NCBI RefSeq assembly: GCF_008087345.1
Contig: NZ_VHIB01000012.1
Location: forward strand, 1 to 64,000
Direction of reading: 5' to 3'
DNA from: Nocardioides caldifontis
GTDB lineage: Bacteria; Actinomycetota; Actinomycetes; Propionibacteriales; Nocardioidaceae
DNA: 64,000 nt
Shown here: positions 8,381 to 17,934 of the stretch, piece after piece
Position numbering within the stretch: position 1 is the first letter of the stretch
Layout: each line of letters begins with the position of its first letter
Notes under the pieces: generated by a model
What the model was told of the DNA's origin: nothing
What the model saw: the letters and a program-made list of their open reading frames with translations, nothing else
Databases searched by the model: none
Made by a program: the position numbers and the translations under genes

Positions 8381-9312
8381 CGGACCCCCTCCGGGGCCTC
8401 GGCGGTCGACAGCCGGCGGACGACGTCCTCGACGTCGGGCCGCTCGGGGATGAGCTCGCGGACGAAGTGGCCGTGCTCGGCCAGCACGCGGGTGACCACG
8501 GAGGGGTCGGGCGGGCCGGCCACGAACAGGTGGGTCCGGCTCTCCCGGGTGACCTCCAGCCCCGCCGCGCGCAGCAGCTCGGCGGCCTTGTCGAGCTCGG
8601 CGACGGCCACCCGGACGCCCGCGGGCTGGTAGCGGCCGACCAGCCCGGCGACCTCGCCGGAGCGCCGGACCTCGCCGCCGGACATGATCGTCACCGAGTC
8701 GCAGACCTGCTGCACCTCGGCGAGCAGGTGGGTGCTCAGCAGCACCGTCACCCCGGCGCGGCCGAGGTCGCGGACCAGGCCGCGCACCTCACGGATCCCC
8801 GACGGGTCGAGCCCGGCGGTCGGCTGATCGAGGACCACCAGCTCCGGCTCCTTCAGCAGCGCGGCGGCCAGCCCGAGCCGCTGGCGCATCGCGACGGAGT
8901 AGCCGCGGACCCGCTCCTCGCCGTGCCCCTGCAGACCCACCTGCTCCAGCACCTGGTCGACGCGCGACCGGCGGACCCCGGCCGCACGCCCCAGCAGCAG
9001 CAGGTTCTGCCGGGCGGTGAGCCCGCGGTGGAACGCCGGGTGGTACACGAGCCCGCCGACCCTGCCGACCACCCGCGGCAGCCGTCGGGGGACCGGCTCG
9101 CCGAACAGGGCGGCCGTGCCCGACGTGGGGCGGGCGAGCCCGAGCAGCATCCGGATCGCGGTGGTCTTGCCGGCACCGTCGGGGCCGAGCAGCCCGTGGA
9201 CCTCACCGCGGGCGACCGCGAGGTCGAGCCCCGCGACCGCCACCAGGGGGCCGCCACGCAGCCGCCGGTGCTCCTTGCGGAGCCCGTGCGTCTCGATGAC
9301 GAGGTCGGTCAC
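8377..9312 (-). CDS. ABC transporter ATP-binding protein
   Basis: 311-residue ATPase driving the permease encoded next to it. Walker A is GPDGAGKTT, the signature region is YSVAMRQRLGLAAALLKEP (a variant of LSGGQ), Walker B is ELVVLDQPTAGLDP, and the H-loop is LLSTHLLAEV. The C-terminal 90 residues form an extra domain typical of drug- or bacteriocin-export ATPases of the CcmA/DrrA type. It stands between lipB and lipA, which are usually adjacent; the insertion suggests the cassette was acquired but kept co-directional. Confidence 0.92.
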   Translation of the reverse strand: MTDLVIETHGLRKEHRRLRGGPLVAVAGLDLAVARGEVHGLLGPDGAGKTTAIRMLLGLARPTSGTAALFGEPVPRRLPRVVGRVGGLVYHPAFHRGLTARQNLLLLGRAAGVRRSRVDQVLEQVGLQGHGEERVRGYSVAMRQRLGLAAALLKEPELVVLDQPTAGLDPSGIREVRGLVRDLGRAGVTVLLSTHLLAEVQQVCDSVTIMSGGEVRRSGEVAGLVGRYQPAGVRVAVAELDKAAELLRAAGLEVTRESRTHLFVAGPPDPSVVTRVLAEHGHFVRELIPERPDVEDVVRRLSTAEAPEGVR

Positions 9313-9378
9313 GGCGCTCCCGGGGTCGACAGGGTCTCGGAGGGACGGGGTCCCGGCCCAGCCTGCCGCACCCGCGGG

Positions 9379-10239
9379 TCAGGACGACGGATTGACCACG
9401 GGGACACGCAAGGCCGGGACCAGGGCAGCCTCGCTGCGCGGTTCGTGGTCCGGGGTGCGCTCGTAGGGGCCCCACCCGAGCAGCTCCGTGAGGTGCCGCT
9501 GCACGGAGGGGAGGACCTCCTCGACGGTGACGTCCCGCCCGAGCTCCGCGCTCAACGAGGTCACGCCGGCATCGCTGATCCCGCAGGGCACGAAGCGGTC
9601 GTACCACGCGAGGTCCACGTCGCAGTTCAGCGCGAACCCGTGCATCGCCACACCCTGCGACACCCGGATCCCGATCGCCGCAATCTTCCGCTGCGCTGAT
9701 TGCGCGAGCGTGTCGGCTGCGCCGCCACGCTGCCGCTGTGCCGATTCCGCGAGCGTGTCGGTTGCGCCGCCACGCTGCCGCTGTGCCGATTCCGCGAGCG
9801 TGTCGGTTGCGCCGCCACGCTGCCGCGGGGGCGAGTGAGCGTCGTCGATCCAGACGCCGCTGCGGCCGGGGACGCGGGCGGTGGCGACGCCGAGGTCGGC
9901 GCAGACCGCGATCAGTGCCTCCTCGATCCGCCGCACGTAGTCGACGACCTTGACGTGGTCGGGGAGCCGGACGATCGGGTAGCCGACCAGCTGCCCGGGG
10001 CCGTGGAAGGTGATCTTGCCGCCGCGGTCGACGTCGATGACCGGGGTGCCGTCGAAGGGCCGCTCGTGCGGCTCGGTGCGCTTGCCGGCGGTGAACACCG
10101 GCGGGTGCTCGAGGAGCAGCACGGTGTCCGGCTCGCCGGCGACGACCCGGGCGTGCACGTCCCGCTGGAGCTCCCACGCCGCGAGGTACTCCACCGCCGA
10201 GGGCCCGAGGCCCGGGATCTCGAAACGCAGCTCGCTCAC
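9379..10239 (-). CDS. lipB: Octanoyltransferase with an in-frame tandem-repeat insertion
   Basis: Transfers octanoyl from acyl carrier protein to lipoyl domains; LipA then adds sulfur. Family motifs are present: [30 protein letters not shown], the catalytic lysine at 185 in RKIAAIG and the catalytic cysteine near 219 in [14 protein letters not shown]. The protein has 286 residues against about 230 for mycobacterial LipB. Part of the excess is residues 135-183: four residues (HSPP) plus three 15-residue repeats of the [15 protein letters not shown] type, placed directly before the catalytic lysine. There is also a variable 30-residue C-terminal extension. GTG at 10239 chosen because homology begins there. 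The frame is intact, so a working enzyme with a surface loop is possible. Confidence 0.93.
   Translation of the reverse strand: MSELRFEIPGLGPSAVEYLAAWELQRDVHARVVAGEPDTVLLLEHPPVFTAGKRTEPHERPFDGTPVIDVDRGGKITFHGPGQLVGYPIVRLPDHVKVVDYVRRIEEALIAVCADLGVATARVPGRSGVWIDDAHSPPRQRGGATDTLAESAQRQRGGATDTLAESAQRQRGGAADTLAQSAQRKIAAIGIRVSQGVAMHGFALNCDVDLAWYDRFVPCGISDAGVTSLSAELGRDVTVEEVLPSVQRHLTELLGWGPYERTPDHEPRSEAALVPALRVPVVNPSS
9690..9824. repeat. 45-bp tandem repeat, three units, inside lipB
   Basis: Three head-to-tail 45-bp units start at 9690, 9735 and 9780. The second and third are essentially identical over their length; the first differs at a few positions. The unit length is a multiple of three, so the lipB frame is kept and each unit adds 15 residues. 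The encoded peptide is Gln/Arg/Gly/Ala/Ser/Thr-rich. The same unit was not seen elsewhere in the window. Confidence 0.95.
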
Positions 10240-10304
10240 GGCGTCGAGCGTACGCCTGTGGATGACGGGGGCAGCCGGTCGGCGTCCGGTGCCACCATGC
10301 GGCC

Positions 10305-10838
10305 ATGCCTCTGCCACCCGCGCTCCGTCCCGTCCTCGGCTGGGGTGCTCTCACCGTCCTCGCGGTCCTCGTCTCGCTGGCCGTGGTGCGGCTGCTCGAG
10401 CCGGGTGCCGGTCCTGGTCACGCCGCGGAGCCGACGGCCCGGCCGCCGGCCCCCGAGCAGGTCGCGGTCGCCCTGCTGCGGGAGTGGGACGAGCGGCGAG
10501 CCGCGGCGTACGCACGGGGGGACGTGCCGGCGCTCCGGGCGCTGTACGCCGACGGCTCCGGTGCCGGGTCGCGGGACGTGCGGCTCCTCGAGGCGTACGT
10601 CGACCGGGGGCTCGTCGTGGAGGGGCTCCACCAGCAGCTTCTCGAGGTCGAGATCGTGGACACTGCCCCGCACCGGCTGACCCTGCGGGTGCGGGACCGG
10701 CTCGCCGGGGGCACCGCGGTCTCCGCCGCGGGCCGCGTCGCGCTGCCGCGGGACCGGCCGTCGACGAGCGACGTCGTGCTCGTGCGGCAGGCGGGCCAGT
10801 GGCAGGTGTGGTCGGTCGACCCGGTGCGCAGGGGGTGA
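10305..10838 (+). CDS. Hypothetical membrane-anchored protein, NTF2/SnoaL-like
   Basis: 177 residues. An N-terminal hydrophobic helix (residues 10-30) acts as signal anchor; a Pro-rich linker follows. The domain from about residue 50 ([35 protein letters not shown]) has the helix-rich start and later curved-sheet pattern ([20 protein letters not shown]) of NTF2-like proteins. It would lie outside the membrane. No catalytic residues can be named. Divergent from lipB. Confidence 0.65.
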   Translation: MPLPPALRPVLGWGALTVLAVLVSLAVVRLLEPGAGPGHAAEPTARPPAPEQVAVALLREWDERRAAAYARGDVPALRALYADGSGAGSRDVRLLEAYVDRGLVVEGLHQQLLEVEIVDTAPHRLTLRVRDRLAGGTAVSAAGRVALPRDRPSTSDVVLVRQAGQWQVWSVDPVRRG

Positions 10839-10849
10839 GCGCGACCGGG

Positions 10850-11743
10850 CTAGCGCAGCGCGGCCGCGAGCCGGTCGGTGATGTCGTTGTGCGCGAACGC
10901 GTAGCCCGCCTCGAGCAGCCGCTTGGGCTCGAGCCGCTGCGAGGCCAGGATCTCGCCGCCGATCGGCCCGACCAGCGCCGTCGCCCGCAGCGGCAGGGAG
11001 GGCACCCGGAGGACGGTGGGCCGGCCGAGCGCCTTCCCGAGGGCCTCGGTGAACTCCGCGTTGGTCGACGGTTCGGGCCCGGTGAGGTTGAACGGCCCCG
11101 AGAGCTCGTTGTGCGCCAGGAAGGTCGCCGCGGTGAGCCAGTCGTGCAGCGAGATCGTCGCGAAGAACTGCTCGCCGTTGCCGATCCTCCCGCCGAGCCC
11201 GAGCCGGAACGGCAGGAGCATGGCGGGGAGCGCGCCGCCCCGGCGGTCGAGGACGACCGAGGTCCGCATCAGCGCGACCCGCGCCCCGGCCTCGCGGGCG
11301 GGCTCCGTCGCCGCCTCCCACCGGCGCACGACGTCACCCATGAACGTGCGCGCGTCGACCGGGCTGTCCTCGGTGATGACCGTGCTGCCGCGGTCGCCGT
11401 ACGCCGCCACGCCGCTCTGGGCGAGGAACGCCGGCATCCGGTCGCTGCCGGCGATCGCCTGGGCGAGCGTCCGGGTGGTGTCCACCCGCGAGGCCGTGAA
11501 GGTGCGCCGGTAGCGCTCGTTCCACGGCACGTGCACCAGCGGCGCGCCTGCGAGGTTGGCCACCACGTCGGCACGCTCGACGACCGCGCGGTCGACCGTG
11601 CCGCTCGCCGGGTCCCACCGCACCTCGTCGGCGGCGGTGGGTTCCCGACGGACCAGCCGGACGACCTCGTGGCCGTGCTCGACGAGCGCCTGCGTCCAGG
11701 CGCCGCCGAGGAACCCCGAGGCGCCCGCGACGACGAACCGCAT
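10850..11743 (-). CDS. TIGR01777-family NAD-dependent epimerase/dehydratase
   Basis: 297-residue SDR-type protein. The Rossmann motif is [16 protein letters not shown] at the N-terminus. NLAGAPL is typical of the TIGR01777 (YfcH/SDR39U1) group, and the C-terminal DUF1731 region is visible as VLRVPSLPLRATAL through KRLLEAGYAFAHNDI. The substrate is unknown. The ATG overlaps the sucB stop (ATGA), so the two are coupled; mycobacteria have the same neighbour beside their E2 gene. Confidence 0.9.
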   Translation of the reverse strand: MRFVVAGASGFLGGAWTQALVEHGHEVVRLVRREPTAADEVRWDPASGTVDRAVVERADVVANLAGAPLVHVPWNERYRRTFTASRVDTTRTLAQAIAGSDRMPAFLAQSGVAAYGDRGSTVITEDSPVDARTFMGDVVRRWEAATEPAREAGARVALMRTSVVLDRRGGALPAMLLPFRLGLGGRIGNGEQFFATISLHDWLTAATFLAHNELSGPFNLTGPEPSTNAEFTEALGKALGRPTVLRVPSLPLRATALVGPIGGEILASQRLEPKRLLEAGYAFAHNDITDRLAAALR

Positions 11744-13683
11744 CAGACCTCGAAGTGCCCGGCCTCGAGCCGCTCCTTGACGTCGGACAGGAACCGTGCG
11801 GCGTCCGCGCCGTCGACCAGCCGGTGGTCGTAGGTGAGCGCCAGGTAGACCATGTGCCGGATCGCGATCGTCTCGCCGAGGTTCGGGTCGTCGATCACCA
11901 CGGGCCGCTTGACGACGCTCCCCGTGCCGAGGATCGCGACCTGCGGCTGGTTGATGATCGGGGTGTCGAACAGCGCACCGCGGCTCCCGGTGTTGGTCAC
12001 CGTGAACGTGCCGCCGGCCAGCTCGTCGGGGCCGATCTTGTTCGAGCGTGTGCGCTCGGCGAGGTCGGCGATGTGGCGCGCCAGCCCGGCGACGTTGAGG
12101 TCGCCGGCGTTCTTGATGACCGGGGTGAGGAGCCCCTTCTCGGTGTCGACCGCGATCGCGATGTTCTCGTGGTCGTAGTAGGTGACCTCACCCTTCTCGG
12201 TGTCGATCCCGGCGTTGAGCGATGGGTGCACCTTGAGCGCGTCGATGGCCGCCTTGACGAAGAACGGCAGGAACGACAGCTTCACGCCCTCGCGCTCGGC
12301 GAACTCGGCCTTCTTGGCGTCCCGCAGCCGCGAGATTGCGGTGATGTCCACCTCGACAACCGTCGTGAGCTGGGCCGAGACCTGGAGCGACTCGACCATC
12401 CGCTTGGCGATGACCTTGCGCAGCCGGCTCATCTTCTCGGTCCGGCCGCGCAGCGGGCTCGGCGCCTTCTCGGCCGGCTTCGCGGCCGGCGCCGCCCCCT
12501 GGTCGGCCGCGGGCGCGCTCGGCGCGGGCGCCTCCTGGGCGGCCCGGGCCGCCTCGAGGACGTCCTGCTTGCGGATCCGCCCGCCGACACCGGTGCCCTT
12601 GACCTTCGCGAGGTCGACGCCGTGCTCGGCGGCCAGCTTGCGCACCAGCGGGGTCACGTAGCCCTGCGAGTCGCCCTGGCTCTCGGTGGTCGCGGCCGGC
12701 GTCGGGGCGGACTCCGCCTTGATGTTGCCGGCCTGCGCCTTGTCCTCGGTGCGGGGCTGCTCCTCGGTGCGGGGCTGCTCGGCCTTCGCCGGGGCGTCGG
12801 CCTCCTTGTTCTCCGGCTCCTCGGCCTTCTCGGGCTCGGGCTCCTGCTCGACGGCCTCCTCGGCCTGGGCGGCCTCCTGCTCGTCGGCCGCGTCCTGGTC
12901 GTCGGTCTCGGCGACCGGGGAGGGCTTCTCGGCCTGGTCGGAGCGGCCGCCACCGGAGCCGCCCGAGGGCTGGCCGGACCCGACCAGGGCCAGCTCGGCG
13001 CCGACCTCGACGGTCTCGTCCTCCTGGACCTTGATCTCCAGCAGCGTGCCGGCAACGGGGGAGGGGATCTCGGTGTCGACCTTGTCGGTGGAGACCTCGA
13101 GGAGCGGCTCGTCGACGGCGACCTCGTCACCGACCTGCTTGAGCCAGCGGGTGACGGTGCCCTCGGTCACCGACTCGCCGAGCGCCGGGAGGGTGACCGG
13201 GGTGGACTCGCCGGAGCCGGACCCGCCGCCGTCGCCGCCGCCGTCGCCGGAGCCGGACGAGGGCTGCGCCTCCGCGGCGGCCTCCTCCTTCTCGGAGCCC
13301 CGTTCCTCGGCCTCCTCCTCGAGCGGCGTCTCGTCCTCGCCGGAGTCGCCGGAGTCGCCGGAGTCGCCCGCGTCGGACTGGTCGGAGTCCTCGCTCTCCT
13401 CGGCCTGCGCGGAGCTGTCGCCGCCGCCCGAGCCACCGCCCTCGCCGGCGTCGCCGATCACGGCGAGCTCGGCGCCGACCTCGACCGTCTCGTCCTCCTC
13501 GGCCTTGATCTCCAGCAGCGTGCCGGCGACGGGGGAGGGGATCTCGGTGTCGACCTTGTCGGTGGAGACCTCGAGGAGCGGCTCGTCGACGGCGACCTCG
13601 TCACCGACCTGCTTGAGCCAGCGGGTGACGGTGCCTTCGGTGACGGACTCGCCAAGTGCTGGGAGGGTGACTGGTGTCGCCAT
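11743..13683 (-). CDS. sucB: Dihydrolipoamide acyltransferase (E2) with two lipoyl domains
   Basis: E2 core of a 2-oxoacid dehydrogenase complex, in actinobacteria shared between pyruvate and 2-oxoglutarate oxidation. Order: lipoyl domain 1 (2-76, lysine in STDKVDTE), acidic Ser/Gly/Asp linker (77-158), lipoyl domain 2 (160-233, nearly identical to the first), Ala/Pro/Glu/Lys linker to about 340, E3-binding domain (341-377; [21 protein letters not shown]), Ala/Pro linker, catalytic domain (about 405-646) with the DHRLVDG active-site motif near 617. Total 646 residues. GGAG lies about 13 bases before the ATG. Its lipoyl lysines are the expected LipB/LipA substrates. Confidence 0.95.
   Translation of the reverse strand: MATPVTLPALGESVTEGTVTRWLKQVGDEVAVDEPLLEVSTDKVDTEIPSPVAGTLLEIKAEEDETVEVGAELAVIGDAGEGGGSGGGDSSAQAEESEDSDQSDAGDSGDSGDSGEDETPLEEEAEERGSEKEEAAAEAQPSSGSGDGGGDGGGSGSGESTPVTLPALGESVTEGTVTRWLKQVGDEVAVDEPLLEVSTDKVDTEIPSPVAGTLLEIKVQEDETVEVGAELALVGSGQPSGGSGGGRSDQAEKPSPVAETDDQDAADEQEAAQAEEAVEQEPEPEKAEEPENKEADAPAKAEQPRTEEQPRTEDKAQAGNIKAESAPTPAATTESQGDSQGYVTPLVRKLAAEHGVDLAKVKGTGVGGRIRKQDVLEAARAAQEAPAPSAPAADQGAAPAAKPAEKAPSPLRGRTEKMSRLRKVIAKRMVESLQVSAQLTTVVEVDITAISRLRDAKKAEFAEREGVKLSFLPFFVKAAIDALKVHPSLNAGIDTEKGEVTYYDHENIAIAVDTEKGLLTPVIKNAGDLNVAGLARHIADLAERTRSNKIGPDELAGGTFTVTNTGSRGALFDTPIINQPQVAILGTGSVVKRPVVIDDPNLGETIAIRHMVYLALTYDHRLVDGADAARFLSDVKERLEAGHFEV
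12985..13680. repeat. Duplicated lipoyl-domain coding segment within sucB
   Basis: The two lipoyl domains (about 13459-13680 and 12985-13206) are almost identical at both protein and DNA level over roughly 200 bases, separated by a low-complexity linker of about 250 bases. High nucleotide identity suggests recent duplication or ongoing gene conversion. Confidence 0.85.
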
Positions 13684-13783
13684 GCGCTGTGATCGCTCCT
13701 TCAAGGTCCGAAAGGTGCCCTCGTGGGGCGGCGGGGGACGCGCCCATCCTTGCACTTACCCCGTTTACGTCACACTGGTCCCC

Positions 13784-14146
13784 ATGGGAATGCTCGACCG
13801 CTTCCGCGTGTCACGGCGTCGCGGTCGTCCGCGCCGGTCGAACGGCGGATTCACGACAGTCCGGCCCTCCGACGAGGCCGACCAACGCCACCTCCGCGAG
13901 TTCGTGCAGAGCCGGCGGGGAGTCGAGGGGTTCGTCGAGCCGCGCACCGCGGTCAGCGACGTGACGCTCCTGCTGGTCGCCCACGACGGCGAGTGGACCC
14001 GCCGGCGGGTGCCGTCGACCGAGTGGGCCCACCGGTTCGCCAACGACGCGGGCATCCCGTCGTACGACGCGTCGGTGGTGGGCTACCCCGACCGGATGCG
14101 GGACTTCAACCGCCGGCGGAAGGCCGGGCGGGGGGACACCGGCTGA
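13784..14146 (+). CDS. Conserved hypothetical protein (small, basic N-terminus)
   Basis: 120 residues with an Arg-rich start ([20 protein letters not shown]) and a compact second half (FVEPRTAVSDVTLLLVAHDGEWTRRRVPSTEWAHRFANDAGIPSYDASVVGYP). The phase of base composition and the length suggest a real gene. I do not recognise a domain; the pattern recalls small actinobacterial proteins of unknown function found beside E2 or aminopeptidase genes. Divergent from sucB and convergent with pepA. Confidence 0.7.
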   Translation: MGMLDRFRVSRRRGRPRRSNGGFTTVRPSDEADQRHLREFVQSRRGVEGFVEPRTAVSDVTLLLVAHDGEWTRRRVPSTEWAHRFANDAGIPSYDASVVGYPDRMRDFNRRRKAGRGDTG

Positions 14147-14167
14147 GCCGGCGCCCCGCTCAGCCGG
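14139..14167. terminator. Bidirectional hairpin carrying both stop codons
   Basis: Perfect 10-bp arms 14139-14148 and 14158-14167 (CCGGCTGAGC paired with GCTCAGCCGG). The TGA of the plus-strand gene lies in the left arm and the TCA (TGA on the minus strand) of pepA in the right arm. It likely terminates both converging transcripts. Confidence 0.7.
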
Positions 14168-15737
14168 CCTGCTCGAGCTCCTCCTCGTCCGCGGAATCCG
14201 CCCGGAACGGCCGCTCGCCGAGGTCGCGGGCGAGCTCGACCAGCGTCGCGACGGCGACGCCGGTGCCGCCGGTCGGGACGTGGCCGTACGCCCCCTTCTC
14301 GTTGTACGCCGGCCCCGCGATGTCGAGGTGGGCCCACGGGAGGTCGTCCACGAACTCACGGAGGAACGCCGCGGCGTAGGACGCCCCGCCCCACCGCTCG
14401 GAGTTGTGCTGGGCCAGGTCGGCGATCTTGGAGTTGCCGCGGACCTTCTCGCCCATCTCCTCGGGGATCGGCATCGGCCACAGCGCCTCGCCGGCCCGCT
14501 CGCCGACCTCGCGGATCCGGGCGACCAGCCCGTCGTCGTTGCCGAAGAGCCCGGTCACCCGGTCGCCGAGCGCGACCATGCAGGCGCCGGTCAGGGTCGC
14601 CACGTCGACGACCACGTCGGGCTTCGCCTCGCGGGCGTGGACCAGGGCGTCGGCGAGGACCAGCCGCCCCTCGGCGTCGGTGTTGAGGACCTCGACGGTC
14701 TTGCCGCCGTACATCGTCAGCACGTCGCCGGGCCTGGTGGCCGAGCCGGAGATCATGTTCTCGGCCATCGGTGCGAACGTGGTGACGCGGACGGGCAGCC
14801 CGAGCTCGGCGATCGCGAAGGTCGCGTTGACGACCGCGGCGGCGCCGGCCATGTCCATCTTCATGGTGGTCATCGACGAGCCCGGCTTGATCGAGAGGCC
14901 GCCGGAGTCGTAGGTGATGCCCTTGCCGACCAGCGCGAGGTGCGCCGTCGCGCCGGCCGGCTCGTAGCTGAGCTGGACGAGCCGCGGGGGGTTGTCCGAC
15001 CCGCGGCCCACCCCGAGGATGCCGCCGCAGCCGCGCGCCTCGAGCTCCTGCTCGTCGAGGACGGTGACCTTGACGCCCTTCACGCCCTTGGCCGGCTTCT
15101 CGGTGGCCGTCAGCGCCTTCTTGCGGGCCTTGCCGAGCGCCGCGACGGCCTCGGCGAACGCGGTGGGCCGCAGGTCCCCGGGCGGGGTGTTGACCCAGTC
15201 GCGGGTGCGGGTGATGGCGTCGACGACGACCTGCGCCTCGGTGAGGGCCTGGGTGAACTCCGCCTTGCGGGCGTCCTCGCAGAGCACCACGACCTCGCCG
15301 GGGCGGTCGTCGGAGCGGCGGGTGCGGTAGGTGTCGAAGGAGTAGCCGCCCAGGCTCCACCCTTCGACCGCGGCCCGGACCAGCGCCGGGTCGCCGCTCG
15401 GCAGGGCGAGCGCGACGGACGCGGCGTTGCTGACCGAGCGGGCGGCGACGCCGGCCGCCCGGCGGACCGAGGTGCCGGTGACCTCGGGGCCCATGCCGAC
15501 GAGCACGAGGACGGCGGCCTTGAGCGTGCCGCCGGTCGGGACGGTGGCGGCCTGGCCGGGCTTGCCGGAGAGGTCGAGCATCGACAGCAGCGGCTTGAGC
15601 TTGCGCCCGTAGGCCTCGGTGACCCCCTCGGCACCCGGGGCGAGCCGCGGGCCCTTGTCGGTGGAGAGGACGCCGACCACGACGGCGTCGGTACCGGTGC
15701 GCTCGACGGCGCCCTTGCGCAGGATGAAGGAGGTCAC
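14160..15737 (-). CDS. pepA: Leucyl aminopeptidase (M17)
   Basis: Cytosolic hexameric zinc/manganese aminopeptidase removing N-terminal residues from peptides. The C-terminal catalytic domain shows the metal and substrate ligands: [16 protein letters not shown] (lysine and aspartate), [11 protein letters not shown], and [14 protein letters not shown]. The N-terminal macro-like domain covers about residues 1-170. 525 residues, normal for the family. The start is a GTG at 15737. The order sucB, pepA, gcvT parallels mycobacteria. Confidence 0.95.
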   Translation of the reverse strand: MTSFILRKGAVERTGTDAVVVGVLSTDKGPRLAPGAEGVTEAYGRKLKPLLSMLDLSGKPGQAATVPTGGTLKAAVLVLVGMGPEVTGTSVRRAAGVAARSVSNAASVALALPSGDPALVRAAVEGWSLGGYSFDTYRTRRSDDRPGEVVVLCEDARKAEFTQALTEAQVVVDAITRTRDWVNTPPGDLRPTAFAEAVAALGKARKKALTATEKPAKGVKGVKVTVLDEQELEARGCGGILGVGRGSDNPPRLVQLSYEPAGATAHLALVGKGITYDSGGLSIKPGSSMTTMKMDMAGAAAVVNATFAIAELGLPVRVTTFAPMAENMISGSATRPGDVLTMYGGKTVEVLNTDAEGRLVLADALVHAREAKPDVVVDVATLTGACMVALGDRVTGLFGNDDGLVARIREVGERAGEALWPMPIPEEMGEKVRGNSKIADLAQHNSERWGGASYAAAFLREFVDDLPWAHLDIAGPAYNEKGAYGHVPTGGTGVAVATLVELARDLGERPFRADSADEEELEQAG

Positions 15738-15775
15738 CGGGCAATGGTAGGAGGGCCGCTTGTAGGTTCGGCCGC

Positions 15776-16861
15776 ATGAGGCGTTCCCCGCTGCACGACC
15801 GGCACGTCGCCCTCGGCGCGAAGCTCTCGGAGTTCGGTGGCTGGGAGATGCCGCTGGAGTACCCCGGGGGTGTCCTGAAGGAGCACGCCGCGGTCCGCGA
15901 GGCGGTCGGCGCCTTCGACGTCAGCCACCTCGGCAAGGTGCGGCTCCGGGGTCCTGGGGCCGCCGAGCTGGTGAACCGCACGCTGACCAACGACCTCGGC
16001 CGGATCGAGCCCGGACAGGCGCAGTACACCTTGTGCTGCGACGCCTCCGGCGGGATCGTCGACGACCTCATCGCCTACCTGCACGGCGACGACCACGTGC
16101 TGCTCGTGCCCAACGCCGCCAACGCCGCCGAGGTGGCCCGGCGGCTCGCCGAGGCGGCACCGGCGGAGGTCGAGGTCACCGACGAGCACGAGGAGTGGGC
16201 GGTGCTCGCGGTGCAGGGCCCGCGCTCGGACGCCGTCCTGGAGCGGTTGGGGCTCCCGACCGGCCACGGCTACATGTCGTTCGCCACCCCGTCGTACGAC
16301 GGGGCCGAGGTGGTGGTCTGCCGCACCGGCTACACGGGGGAGCGCGGCTACGAGCTGCTCGTCTCCTCGGCCGGCGCGGGGCCGCTCTGGGACGCGTTGC
16401 TCGCGGCCGGTGAGGAGGTGCGCCCGTGTGGGCTGGGAGCCCGGGACACGCTGCGCACCGAGATGGGCTACCCGCTGCACGGCCAGGACATCTCCCTCGA
16501 CGTCACCCCCGTCCAGGCCCGGCTCGGCTGGGCCGTCGGCTGGTCGAAGGAGGCGTTCTGGGGCAAGGAGGCGCTGACCGCCGAGCGGGCCGAGGGGCCG
16601 GCCCGGGTGCTGCGCGGCCTCGTCGCCCAGGGGCGCGGGATCCCGCGGCCCGGGATGCGGGTGCTACTCACCGCGGACGTCCCGGTCGGGGAGGTCACCT
16701 CCGGCACCTTCGCCCCGACCCTCCGCAAGGGCGTCGGGCTGGCGCTGCTCGCCGAACAGGTCGCCGAGGGCGCCGAGGTCACGGTGGACGTGCGGGGCCG
16801 GCGCGAGGTCTTCGTCGTCACCCGGCCGCCGTTCGTCCCCGCCCACGTCCGCGAGGGGTGA
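15776..16861 (+). CDS. gcvT: Aminomethyltransferase (glycine cleavage T protein)
   Basis: Transfers the methylene group from aminomethyl-H protein to tetrahydrofolate and releases ammonia. 361 residues. Typical features: [21 protein letters not shown] at the N-terminus, [26 protein letters not shown] and the C-terminal GCV_T_C barrel ([22 protein letters not shown]). Only 38 bases separate it from the divergent pepA, leaving no room for a glycine riboswitch. The other glycine-cleavage genes are not in the window. Confidence 0.93.
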   Translation: MRRSPLHDRHVALGAKLSEFGGWEMPLEYPGGVLKEHAAVREAVGAFDVSHLGKVRLRGPGAAELVNRTLTNDLGRIEPGQAQYTLCCDASGGIVDDLIAYLHGDDHVLLVPNAANAAEVARRLAEAAPAEVEVTDEHEEWAVLAVQGPRSDAVLERLGLPTGHGYMSFATPSYDGAEVVVCRTGYTGERGYELLVSSAGAGPLWDALLAAGEEVRPCGLGARDTLRTEMGYPLHGQDISLDVTPVQARLGWAVGWSKEAFWGKEALTAERAEGPARVLRGLVAQGRGIPRPGMRVLLTADVPVGEVTSGTFAPTLRKGVGLALLAEQVAEGAEVTVDVRGRREVFVVTRPPFVPAHVREG

Positions 16862-16892
16862 GCCCGTCGAAGCGAACACCTAGGGTGACGCC

Positions 16893-17159
16893 ATGACGCA
16901 CTCCACGGAGCCCTCAGGTTTTCTCAGCGAGCGTCCGGCGCCCGGCGCGGTGTGGGCGTGGCGGCTCCTCGACGCCGACGGCAAGGAGGTCAGCGCCGAG
17001 GACGCCGGGCTGGGCCGCGGTCCGCGGTTCACCTCCCAGGGCGACGCCGAGTCGTGGCTGGGCGAGAGCTGGCGCGAGCTGGCCGACGAGGGGGTCGACG
17101 CGGTGACCCTGCTCGAGGGCGACCGCGAGGTCTACGGCCCCATGAGCCTGCACGCCTGA
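16893..17159 (+). CDS. Conserved hypothetical protein, 88 residues
   Basis: Short acidic protein with APGAVWAWRLLDADGKEV followed by GPRFTSQGDAESWLGESWRELADEGVDAVTLLEGDREVYGPMSL. It looks like a single alpha/beta domain. It resembles small conserved actinobacterial proteins of unknown function. It lies 31 bases after gcvT in the same direction and may share its transcript. Confidence 0.75.
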   Translation: MTHSTEPSGFLSERPAPGAVWAWRLLDADGKEVSAEDAGLGRGPRFTSQGDAESWLGESWRELADEGVDAVTLLEGDREVYGPMSLHA

Positions 17160-17181
17160 GGGCGGCGCGGCTCCGCCTCAG
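17156..17181. terminator. Bidirectional hairpin carrying both stop codons
   Basis: Arms CTGAGGGCGG (17156-17165) and CCGCCTCAG (17173-17181) pair with a single-base bulge. The two convergent stop codons lie in opposite arms, as at 14139 and 39450. Confidence 0.6.
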
Positions 17182-17765
17182 CGGTAGTGCTCGGGGAGCG
17201 GCTCGCCGAGCTTGCGCTGCGGCTTAGGCAGCCGGAGGAACCGCATCTGCAGGGTGCGCATGAAGGCGTAGGTCGTCGTGCCCTTCAGGCTGTCGTCGGG
17301 GAAGCGCCGCTTCAGCTCCTTGCGCATCCGCCAGCGGAGGAACAGCGAGTCGACGACCACGATGATCAGCGTGCCCTGCATGATCGCCGAGCCCAGCACC
17401 GTGGCGTTGGCCGAGGTGAGCAGCAGGCTGGCGAAGAGCAGCGGCAGGGCGAACTCCGCCATGGAGAGCCGGGTGTCGACGTAGTCACGGACGAACCGGC
17501 GCACCGGCCCCTGGTCGCGCTTCGGCAGGTAGCGCTCGTCGCCGTCCTTGATCGCCTGGCGGATCGTGCGGCTGCGCTCCGCGCGGTACTGCCGCTGCTG
17601 CTTCTTCGAGGCGCGGGGGTCCAGCGCCGCCTTCGCCCGGGCCCGGGCCGCTGCCTCGGCCTCGCGGCGGGACGGCGTCGGACGCCCCTTGCCGCCCGGC
17701 TTGGTGGTCGCCGGCTGCTCGGCGACGGCGGCGGGGGCGGCCTCGGACTTCTGGCGACGGAACAA
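17178..17765 (-). CDS. DUF3043 domain membrane protein
   Basis: About 195 residues from a TTG at 17765 that starts the conserved LFRRQKSE segment; an AGG-containing stretch lies eight bases before it. The start is uncertain because the frame stays open further upstream. A basic region (GKGRPTPSRREAEAAARARAK, then RQYRAERSRTIRQAIKDGDERYLPKRDQGPVRRFVRDYVDTR) precedes two membrane helices (MAEFALPLLFASLLLTSANA and AIMQGTLIIVVVDSLFLRW). Function unknown; the family is actinobacterial. Divergent from pspA. Confidence 0.85.
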   Translation of the reverse strand: MFRRQKSEAAPAAVAEQPATTKPGGKGRPTPSRREAEAAARARAKAALDPRASKKQQRQYRAERSRTIRQAIKDGDERYLPKRDQGPVRRFVRDYVDTRLSMAEFALPLLFASLLLTSANATVLGSAIMQGTLIIVVVDSLFLRWRMRKELKRRFPDDSLKGTTTYAFMRTLQMRFLRLPKPQRKLGEPLPEHYR

Positions 17766-17934
17766 CGCGGACCTATCGTCGAGCTCGGGTGGCGGGGACG
17801 AGGGGAGCGGCCCTCGACCTCCCCGCCGATGACGAACCCCAGGGTAGCGGCCGGAACTTCCTGTCGGTCCCGTGCGTTCCCCTCGTAGGCTGGCGCTTGA
17901 CGAGCCTGCCCGACGACCTGGAAGGGGCCTCCCG

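Noticed and set aside
15738-15775. Glycine riboswitch before gcvT
   Set aside because: Only 38 bases separate gcvT from pepA, too short for an aptamer.
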